Positions 39,301 to 50,000 of a stretch of 64,000 nucleotides of DNA are shown here, piece after piece. A program made the position numbers and the translations under genes. This DNA comes from Paragorgia papillata. Lineage: Eukaryota; Cnidaria; Anthozoa; Scleralcyonacea; Coralliidae. Position 1 is the stretch's first letter. Each line of letters opens with the position of its first letter. The notes beneath the pieces are model-generated. The model was not told the DNA's origin. It ran no database searches and saw only the letters and a list, made by a program, of their open reading frames with translations. The stretch lies in NCBI GenBank assembly GCA_035771165.1, contig JAWNZC010000322.1, positions 5,548,001 through 5,612,000 of the forward strand. Direction: 5' to 3'.

Positions 39301-42300
39301 TTCTTGAATAGTTTTTGTACACAAATGTGTTAATAGTTAAAAATTAAGGTGAAGATTGTTTAGCAGATTGAAATCGACCTAAAGTTTACTTCCGTAAGCT
39401 TGTAAACATCGTCTGTGTGTAAAGGCTCAAAGGTGACTTAAACACAACCTAAGACTGCTCACAAAAATGAAATTACTCTGGATTTGGTTTTGAATGTTGT
39501 TGTTTTATATTGGATTAAATTGGGGTACGTAAACAAGTGTTATTTCCTATATTTTTTGCTCTACGACAATGTCTTTAAGTTGCTATTGAAATTAATTACT
39601 TTGAATGATTTTACACTTTTCTTGTGTCAAAAACAATGCGAAAAAGTTTGAACAAAAGAACTTGGCTCATTTATTTTTTGACTCGACAAAAGTTCATTGC
39701 TAATATATATCATGAACTTAGTTGAAACTATAGTATTTTCGGCATTGTCTGTGTATCAAAGCTGAGGAGACAAGATTAAAATGGGCTGAACTGACTTTGA
39801 ATCTAGTTCTTAACGTTGCAACGATTTAGTTTCTTTTCCCATTTTGCTGGAAATTCGTATAGATAAACAAATGTTTGTACATATTTTTGGCCTACAACAG
39901 TGTTTTATAAACTGTTATCGAAATAAATATTTTGTTTCTTCATCGTATGATACGGAAACTGACCGGCTATTAACTCATAACATTAGTTCTATGTGGCAAA
40001 ATTAATGTAAAATGTTTTTGATCTGTCACAACTAGTCAACACAAATGGGTTTTTTTAATGAAACCCTTCCAAACCCATCACAAATGTCGTGAAACGTTAT
40101 AAAATAAACGTGTTAAGAAAAATAAAGAAAATATGAACTTAACAATGTAATATTAAAGAAAAAACTCGGTTATATATCGTAAATTTCAATAATAAATATG
40201 AAAAGGCGGTTGGCGCAGTGGTAAGGTAAGCAAACTAATGCAAGGTAAGTTAAGCCCGGGAGGTTAGGGTTAGTACTTGGATGGGTGACCCATTGGGAAG
40301 GTTAAGGCTCATAAAAAAGCATAAGAAATAGAGGACTGAGACTGAGGCTACTCAATTTTTACCCCTTTATTTTTACCCTTAATTTTCACCCCACATTTCG
40401 GAGGTAAAAATTACCCCTTTATTAAATTGATTGAAATTTTACCCCCCAAAAACGGGGCGTTCTGTGGAAAACATGTTACCCCCACATTTTGGGGTATTTT
40501 TTACCCCCTGAAATTTACAGTGTAGTGTGAACAGACGGCATAATTATGTGCCGTTTCGTGCCGAATACGATATAACCCCGTGATCCAACCAATCACCACG
40601 CTCTATTCTATTAATATACTTCCGAAACGATTTCGATCTCCGTTCACACTGGAGCTGAAACGGCACAAAAGGCTATCCGATACAAGATGTACCTCTTTCG
40701 AGATCGGAGCGGCGCAACGGCGTGCCGGCACAGAAATTGTGCCGGAACAGGCGTTTTGTGTGTGAACAGAAGGCCTATCCGGTATGGTTTTCGTGCCGGC
40801 ACAAAAGCTATCCGGTATAGTGTGAACGGGGCCTAATACGGCCTGAAATCATCCACGTCAATTAAAAACTCATCCCGGCTTACCGCTCCATGTAATCGTT
40901 TGTTATAAACTCGCTCATCCCGGTTCGGTCCATGTAATCTGTAGTAGCGATCAAAATGATCCCTTGAATCTGCCGAATCCGACACTAATATAGTTTTGCT
41001 AGAGTACGCACAGGCTACGCCAAGCTTTTAGTGGTTGGAACGACGTATTAAAGCTTAACTGTAATTGCACATCCACTAATCCACGGACCACGGCACTAGT
41101 TTGATATATAGAAAGCACAAAAACCAACATTGACTCTAGCTTGCATGTACTATACACATGCAGTTGATTGCTTTTTTTCCGAAATCACTCTAGCTGAAGT
41201 CTTTTATAACAGATGAAATAGAACAGTATATATTCGGCAACCAATATATCCTAAGAAGTAGTCAGAGATCTTCAATGTCCACTAATAGTTTAATACCGGC
41301 GAACAACAATGAGTCGTCTTGCATATAAATAATAACGAACTCCGCCAAATGTCTGTCAAAGCCAGTAAGCCACTAACTGGCTTCCTTCTATTTTAAGCAA
41401 AAAAGATTGAGAATTTTTAGCCACTTACCATATAAGACAACGAACATTAGGACAGAATCCTTTCCGTTCTTGCCGCTCCATTTCTATACACGGTTATATA
41501 AACTTTTACGTACAAAAAGTTTGTATTTATTACACGAATCTTTTTAACTGCACTGTTGCGATACCCCCCTGTTGGTCAAATTTACACGTAGAGATAATTT
41601 TCTTGTTTTGCCGATTGACCAATGACATGCCTTATATTTGCTCACGAATGATGGCGTCAAACAGGATTTTTGCACTACGCATAGGTACGGCAATTTTTTG
41701 GACAAAACCCCGTTTGTTTTCACTAATTTCTGGTGTTTCAAAACAGTTTTAAGCAACAAACGTTCGTGACAAGTTAGTACGATTTTTGTGTTTATAGAAG
41801 TGTTTTTTTTTTATTGATTTACGTTCATATTTGCGAATAGTATTGACATTTATTCAAGTGGTGAGTTGAACTAGTGAATTTACTTGCCAACCTTTAAGTA
41901 TATTATATAATACGACAGACAGTACGTGATAGTGCTTGGGCTGCCTATTGTTGCACATCATCATATCATCATGGCAACTCTCGTTGTCCGAGTCGCCTGA
42001 CATCAGTGACATGTCTGCTACAAGGAAAAAACTACAATATACAATAAATAAATCAGCACTTAGCTTAATCCTTATGTCCTCCTGTTGAGGGAACCACTCT
42101 TCTCTGAGAAAGGACCACGGGAAACGGTGTAAAGCGAGAAATCTTTGCAACTGGTAAAAAGCTGTTGACTGGTCTTCGCGCGCGAAATGCACAACTGGTT
42201 GACGCATGCGCTGCACTCTCTCTCGTACAACTCTGGAACAACCAGAGTTGATGACGAAGTAGAATTGAAGCCACTTGATTATAACTGGCACAAAACTAGT

Positions 42301-45300
42301 ACTACGCATAGTTGTTTCACGAGAAATGTTTAACAAAAGCAATTAACCAACGAAAATGCACAGACAGCATAGTCGACCAGCCGATGCCAGCGCCTTTTCC
42401 CGCTCTACTGGCCAATTTAAAAAAGATCCTGGGAACGAGGTTGTAAACTTTCGCTATTTTGTTTCTGAAAATAGCTCAAAATGGCTGCCGAAAATTCAAA
42501 TTTTAAAATGTTATAAACTTTCCATTCAATATAAGTTAGTTTAATTCTCTTTTCGTTTCCCCTTTTTTTGTTAATAATCTCGTTCTATCATTGAATTCTA
42601 GTGGCTCAATATAGTTCGAGCGTGCCGGGCTACTATTTGGAAGGTTGTGAGTTCGAGTCCCGCCTAGAGCTCAGGGTTTTCTGAGCTTAACAACTTACGA
42701 CAGCTTGTACAGCAAAAAATAAGTAGAAGTTACAGAATTTTAAGTTTTCTACTTTTTTAACACTAGCTTATGTTTTCAGGATATGTCCAGAGTCTGTGCG
42801 ATGGAGTTTGGTTAAACAAAAAGTTGAGAAAGCGGAGAACGAGTTGAAAAGAATTGCTAAGTACAACAAGAAACCAATGGTCTATGAAGAATTAGAATCG
42901 CCAAGTGAAGAACAATCTTCATCTTTTGTGGATCTCTTTGCAACTCGGCAACTTACGAAAAGCACATTGCTGTCGTGTTTTATTTGGTAGGTATGGTCGC
43001 AGTTTTGTTGCTATATTCGAAGAAATGTTGTCAAGCTTTAAAATCTAGTTTAGGGAACCCGCAAGAATGGCTGTTTTTTGATAAGTAATGCAAAAGAAAA
43101 CCTACGATTAGAATAACCGCAGTTGATAATCGGAGCGACTCAGTTAATAGCGAACCGCACAGTTGCTATCAAAAGCACAAAATGCGGAGAAACAAACCGA
43201 AATCGACTCTCAAGGATTCAAAATGAACGTTTTTCTATTGTTGGCAACTCAGAATGAATGAAAAATGCGGACAAACATGTTGAAATTGACAACACTGACG
43301 TCATCTGTGCGAAGCGCTATTGTCACGTTAAATCGAAACTTCTATGTTGACAATTGCCGGTCGCAACAGTCAATGAATCTTTGTATACATTTGGTAAAAC
43401 AACTTCCTCGTCAGTTACTGGAAAGAGGTCAATTGCAAGTTAACGAAATAGACATCAAATTGTCGTCAAGTAATGGAGTAAATATGGCGATAAATATCAT
43501 GTTATTATCTCCAACTTGAAAATTTCGTTGCGTATTAGGCACTTTAATATATTTTATTATACCTATATTTTGTACGTATTTCTTGTATTATTTAAGTTTT
43601 AATATTCAATTTTTATACACTGGTGTATTTTACGAGTTCTGATTGGATAATTTGCACTACGTGTATGCTATGGCAACGTTCAGCCATGCGTTATTACTTG
43701 TGCTGTAAATTTAATAACACATGGATAATAAAGGACACTTAACCTTATACCGAATTTTTGAAATGGTGAAGCTACACCGTGGAATACAAAAGATAATTGG
43801 ACAGCTTGGAATATTACAATTTTTAGGCGAGTAAATTAAATAAAGCAAAGATACCTTGTAAGTGGTGGCGAGATTGCCACTCATTTTATACAAGCGTATA
43901 TTTCATATCCAGTGCACTCAAATTAAATATTAAATAGTTTAATTAAAGCACTCTTTGTTCGTGTTTTATCCGGATTTACATTCACGACTTTAGTAACAAG
44001 GAACTCTATATTAAATACTACAAAGGGCTTCGCGTCGAGCTGCAGTATTTAATTTCTCGCAGTTACGTGATAGTAAGGTCGTGGATGTAAATTCCGATAA
44101 CACAGTCACACGAGTGTTTTAATTTATGAACATAAAACGTATAATTACAATTTTCAAACTATATACATATACAATATAATGTAGATTTATACAAGCATAG
44201 ATATACGTATGTGTTATATATAGCGGATATGCATAATAATTAGTGTTGTACTGTATGTTGAGAGATAAATTGTACGTGTTTACTCTCTCGGCTAACCGGT
44301 AAGCACGCCTATCCATGTTAACGCTGTGCGACAATCGTTTCATGCTCTTGACAGTCTTGTTCAACGTTTCTTGTTTTTTGTTCAGGTTTGTGGTGGCTGC
44401 TGTATACTATGGGATTGGATTCAGCTCAATCAATCTCGGTGTAAACATGTATCTCAGTTTTTTCATTATTAATTCCATGGATTTACCATCCATCCCAATC
44501 GCCATATGGGCCGTGAACAGGTGAATATGAAAGTAATGCCATTTGGAGAAGTTATCAATGGAAAAACTGAAAAGTGAATTGTTTTAATTGGTAAATTAAT
44601 TTGGATATACTAAACAGGGTTTTCTTTCAAACAAAATTTTTGGGCAGTTGGCATAAAGGAAGTTAGTCAAAAAAGGAATTACTTTAAATAAAAGTTCAAA
44701 ACGTTTATAGTTTTACAATACCTTCTCTTCAATTTGAAAAATGACGTCATAATTCTCGTAATTCAAGCTGCCATTTTGAGTTCGCAGAACAGCTCAATTT
44801 TGATGTACGACAAAATTTATTTTTTTATTTGACGCTATATATCGTCAAAGTCAGGTCAAAATTGACGATATGACGTCAACATTGCAAAGAAAGTTCCGCT
44901 GTACATTAAAAGTGAGCCGTTATTCAAACTTAAAAATGGCGGCATAAAATAGGAAAATGATAACGTCATTTCTCGAATATGAGAGCAGATATCGTGAAAG
45001 TAAACTATCAACATTATCAAACATGACATTTAAATTACTTTCATTTAAAAGTTATTTTTTATTTGACTGAAGTTCCCCTTTAAGTATTTTCCTTTTAACT
45101 AAAGTGGGTAAACAACACTTCTAGAAATAGAATTCACCACAACTTCTAGAAATTAGGAAACACTCAAGCAACATCATTAATGATTGTATTGCATTATCAC
45201 CTTGTATTTAGGCCGTTTTAAAAGTTGCATAACCATGTGCATGTATTGTATAATAATTTTAATTTATATGTTGGTAAATATATGTGGCAAATATTTTTTT

Positions 45301-46985
45301 GCTTGTTTTCAATCTGTTCTATTTTTTACATAAATGTGTATATATAGAAGACAATTTAAATACGAGATTTTGTTCCACCGGCGAAAAGTTTGGAATTATA
45401 ACATTTACACAACCGAAAAAGTTTACTTTCTTCCCGTTCATATGACGCCTGATGTTTTTATTTCTTTCCGTTTTTGTCTGAAGTCCAAGAATAGGCAGAA
45501 AGTGGACAACGCTGCTTGGAATGCTCTTAGCTTCAATAACATCCTTTGCCGCAGTGATATTTGAAACGTTTCAAAAAGAAGAAAACGCCAGTGATGGTAG
45601 GTTTGGTTCAAGATATATGTTATAATTAAGACATAGAAAATATTTTCCGTGTTTCTATAGAGTTATAGAAACACGAAGGGAAGTTTGGGAGAACGAGAAA
45701 TTACTCCGCTATAGAAACACGGAAAATATTTTGTATTATACTTTTATAAAATAACCCGTCAAAAATAGATTAAACGTTCAAATTAATCCAAATAAAAAAG
45801 CGTAAATTCTCATTACTGTCTATGGATGACGTAGTGGATGGTGTTTCTGTACAAATTTTAATTAGAACGATGGCGTATCGGTGGCGTAATCTATCCATGT
45901 TTTCCATAGGACACGGCTTATAATTAACAAATAGATTCCATTTTGCCGTTGTCTGTTCAGTTATAGATGCACAGATGACGTCACAACGTGGTAAGAACAA
46001 AAAAGTGGCCCACGAGATGCAGTCGAGTGGGTCACTGATGTTCTTACCACGTTGTGACGTCTTCTGTGCATCTATAACTGAACAGACGACAAAAAAAATG
46101 GAATCTATTTGTTTTATGCAATAAAAATTTAAAACGTCTTTGTCGAAACTCTTGCCGGATTTTGGAGCATGAAGAAGGAAAAAAGCAGTCAGCTGACGTG
46201 ATCTGACGTGACCATATGTCTGTCCTCTAATAGATCATGGCCAACAACCAATGAAAACACGCATAGCAACCAGGGTATTGTATAACGTGTTATAGAACAC
46301 GGCTTTTAACCAATCACCGCTTAATTGCATTTTCAAAATGTTATTTTATTAAAAGCCCCTGTATGAAAGCCATATAAGCTCTCAACCTCATATCCAGGGC
46401 CTTCTCAAAATGGCGGGGCGAGGGAGAAGACCCTTGCAAAGGCTGGTCACGTGACTCCAAGAATTTTGGAATATTTTGATGAGTGACTCACACTGTACCG
46501 GGGGGTGGGCTCGGTACAGTCACTAAAGGATAAAGGATAAAGGACTGGGTAGCTAATCATCCTTACTTGCAGCCAGCGGCTGAATTGCGAAGGACGCAGA
46601 TCAACGTGGCCGTGTCGAGGCATATCAAAGGCGCTCCAAGCAGCCGCCAACGACACAGTTCATTTTTTTTTATTTAACTTTGCCCTGATAATATCATTAA
46701 TTATATATGTAAAAGTAATACAAGGCAGGAATACCGCAACAGCTAAAGCCAATTACTGCAGATCCTTTGTTACAAATATTACAACAACATACAAGTTTAA
46801 CAGTGAACGGAAATACACATGCGCAAGATAATACAAAAACAATGAATCTAAAGTAAAAGATAAAAGAAAAAGAACGCTAACACCAATAAAAAGAACGCTA
46901 CCACCCCCCCCCCCCCCAAAGAAAGTTGTGAATTAACTAATTATTTAAATAAATAAATAAATAAATAAACAATTAATTAATGAAA

Positions 46986-47016
<31 letters not shown>

Positions 47017-50000
47017 AAAAGTAAATAAGTAAGTAAGTAAATAAATAAATAAACAAATAAATAAATATATAAAAAAATAAATAAATAAATAGATAAATAG
47101 ATAAATAGATAAATGGATAAATGGATAAATGGATAAATGGATAAATGGATAAATGGATAAATGGATAAATGGATAAATGGATAAATGGATAAATGGATAA
47201 ATAGATAAATTGGGCGAGGTTTAAAAACAACAAGAAGGGGAAACTAATGGACTACGAGCACAATTACACTTAACACAGACTGTCTTCAATGTACGTGGGT
47301 CGTCAGGGTCGAATGTTGAACAAAGAGCGGAGTAGTAGTATTCTTTCAATATAGTTTTAAAAGTAGCAAGAGAAGGTGTGTTACGGGGTATTTCCTTTGG
47401 TAGCGCGTTCCATATCCATGTTGATCGTATCAAGTATGATCTGCTGTACGTTGATGTTCTGCACAGTCGCTCTTCAAAGGTTGTACCAACCATTTTACTG
47501 GAAGATCGTGTCAGTCTCTGAGATGTCTTTGGCCTCGGTAAGGAGGTCTTGTCCAAATAAATAAGTGTATTGATAATTTTGAAGAAAAATACCATGTCCA
47601 AGTACTCATGCCAGTAAGTTACTGGATCACGGATCACAGCTAAGACGTTAGGTGTTAATTTTATGGAGGGAGGAAAACCGGAGAACCCGGCGAAAAACCC
47701 TCGAAGCACAGGAGAGATCAACTACAACTCTACTCACATGAGTCCAAGCCCGACAACGGGGTCATTCCCAAGCGGTCACCCATCCAAGTACTAACCCCGT
47801 ATAACCGGGCTTAACGTTTTGGTGAAATATACAAAGTCAAAGTCTTCAGTGCATCGTGGTATTGTTGATCGAATATTTGTATTAAAGTACAATCTCAACG
47901 AGGACAGCAGATTCGAATATGCCGTTTGAATATCAAATCGACAGATACAATTAAATTTCCACAAATCCCAAACGTGTGGACAAGAAACATAAATGCACTA
48001 TACTGGACGGCAAATAAATTTCAACAATCAACAGCATTCGAATATTAACTTGAAATATATCTGATTTACCGCTCGAATTTAACTTTACAAGATTTGCAAC
48101 AACCTTTTAACGTTTATAAGAACCGAATCAACCGCTCCCTCCAGGACGGCCGAACTCCAAATTATCCACGTGACTAAATACTCCAAGAATCGTGGGATAT
48201 TTTGGAATCACGTGACCAGGGTCTTCTCCTCTCGCCATTTTGAAAGCAGAAAAGGTTCTGGGTACGAGGTTGATAAGCTCTAAAGCTTCTTTTCCAGAAA
48301 AATTAATTAGATGCAACTAAAAAATAGATTACTAAGATTAGATGCAAGTATTCGCAGCTCAGCGTGAGCCCGTTCCTGTGATGACTGGAGAAAAGGCTTA
48401 ACAATGGTTCCCAAGCTCATACATTAGACAACGGGCCACATGTGACTATGTAAAGGTTTACGCCCCCGGTTTATAAACAACTAATTCAGGATCTCGGTCG
48501 GTTCACGGGTGACACGTGCTGTTAGCGCGCTGTCTCTCACCAAACGTTAAGCCCGGTTAGACAGGGTTATTACTTGGATGGGTGACCACTTGGGAATGAC
48601 CCCGTTGTCGGGCTTGGACTCATGTGAGTAGAGTTGTAGTTGATCTCTCCTGTGCTCCGAGGGTTTTTCGCCGGGTTCTCCGGTTTTCCTCCCTTCATAA
48701 AATCAACACCTAACGTCTTAGCTGTGATCCGTGATCCAGTAACTTACGATACGGCCACGTTAATCTGCGTCCTTCGCAATTCAGCTACTCATGGTTGCAA
48801 TTAAATAAGGATGCCCCCAGTCTCACATTGTAAATATATTTAATGTAATGTAAATATACATAAATGTAATTAGAGCTGAAAAGCCCTGATGGGAGGATAT
48901 ATAATAAAATTATATTGTATTGTTTTCCTCCCTATAAAATCAACACCTACATTTTAGCGCTGTGATCCGTGGTCTGAACTGTGTCGTACCTTCGATATGG
49001 CCACGTTGATCTGCGTCCTTCGCAATTCAGCCACTCATGGTTGCAAGTATATATAAGGATGCCCCAGTCTTTTATCCTTTATCCCATATATACTCACAAT
49101 GGATAGTAATAATAATAATAGTACTGTTTTTTTGCCTATTTAAAACATTAGTCTTCTGGGTGATGAAGGTGATTATGTACGCCAGTGCAAGGCTTTTCAT
49201 TGCAATTTCATCTGCGGGAGTTTGGGTTTGGTCTAACGAATTGTTTCCAACGGTGATTAGGTAAGCCTTGTTTGTTGTTTGGGTTTTCGACTTTTTATTG
49301 TTAGTTGCTGTAGACTATTGTAGAGTTTAGTATAATTAATAAAAGTAAAAGCCAGGCAACGTCGAAACGACTTTGCTTTATCTCAAAGCATGTAAGAAAG
49401 TAAGTTGGCAAAGTTCTGATGAGAAATTCAGAATAGTTAAAAGGCTTTTAAAAACTTCGGAGATCTACTTCCGTCGACAGTGAGACATTTTTCTAACTTT
49501 ACTCCTGATATATTCTGATTAACAAATAGATTCCATTTTGCCGTTGTCTGTTCAGTTATAGATGCACAGCTGACGTCACAATGTGGTAAGAACAAAAAAG
49601 TGGCCCACGAGACGCAGCTAGCGGATCACTGATGTTCTTACCACGTTGTGGCGTCGTCTGTGCATCTATAACTGAACAGACAACCAAAAAATGGAATCTA
49701 TCTGTTTTATACAATAAAAAATAGAAAAATTGTGTTTTAACAGACTATTAAATTTTTCCAGCGAATTTCCGGGGCATTGAAAAAGATAAATCACTCCATC
49801 TGACGTAATCCATGATCTATACAAATCAAGCGACGTCATTGGCTCGTGATGTTGCAGTGAGATCTGTGATTGGTTTAGAGAAATCTGAGACCACGTTAGT
49901 GACGTAATGTGGGCATCTGTCCTTTTATAGATCATGGCCATTGACCAATAAAAACGCACATACTATTCAAATTATTGTATAACTATTTATTGTATAATTA

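Larger units (their letters stand above)
38779..40833. mobile_element. Harbinger-type MITE, TAA target duplication, with nested element
   Basis: Outer ends (A/G)GCCCCGTTCACACTATACC and its complement, flanked by TAA (38776-38778 and 40834-40836). The subterminal block cgtgccggcac recurs near both ends. Removing the element at 38839-40522 restores ccggtatagtgtgaac, which is also the sequence of the intact right end. It lies just beyond the autonomous-looking Harbinger copy. Confidence 0.82.
46534..47817 (-). mobile_element. 5S-headed SINE interrupted by LINE and microsatellite sequence
   Basis: On the minus strand it begins gttaagcccggttatacggg, ttagtacttggatgggtgac (5S C-box region), continues with the same body as the SINE at 48500, breaks at gatccagtaacttac, and resumes much later with acggccacgttgatctgcg, ending cagtcctttatccttta. 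The interruption holds a LINE 3' part, (ATTTATCC)n and (ATTT)n tracts, and a T-run at 46661-46670. Confidence 0.7.
46383..48272. mobile_element. MULE-like MITE, copy 2, 9-bp target duplication, with nested retroelements
   Basis: CAACCTCATATCCAGGGCCT at the left and the complement of CAACCTCGTACCCAGAACC at the right. Perfect 9-bp duplication ataagctct (46374-46382, 48273-48281). Its outer parts match the element at 15723-16706 in reverse. About 1.3 kb of SINE/LINE sequence (46534-47817) replaces part of the middle. Confidence 0.87.

Noticed and set aside
40205..40330. 5S rRNA gene
   Set aside because: Only the internal control region is similar, the rest is diverged, and it sits inside a transposon.
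41854..42342. 162-codon minus-strand frame
   Set aside because: No recognisable domain or splice context. Could be chance or an unknown repeat ORF; not enough to call a gene.
42600..42675. tRNA gene
   Set aside because: A B box is present but the sequence does not fold into a cloverleaf with a plausible anticodon stem; better explained as a SINE head.
46973..47233. IYLSIYPFIHL repeat frame
   Set aside because: Translation of AAAT and GGATAAAT repeats.
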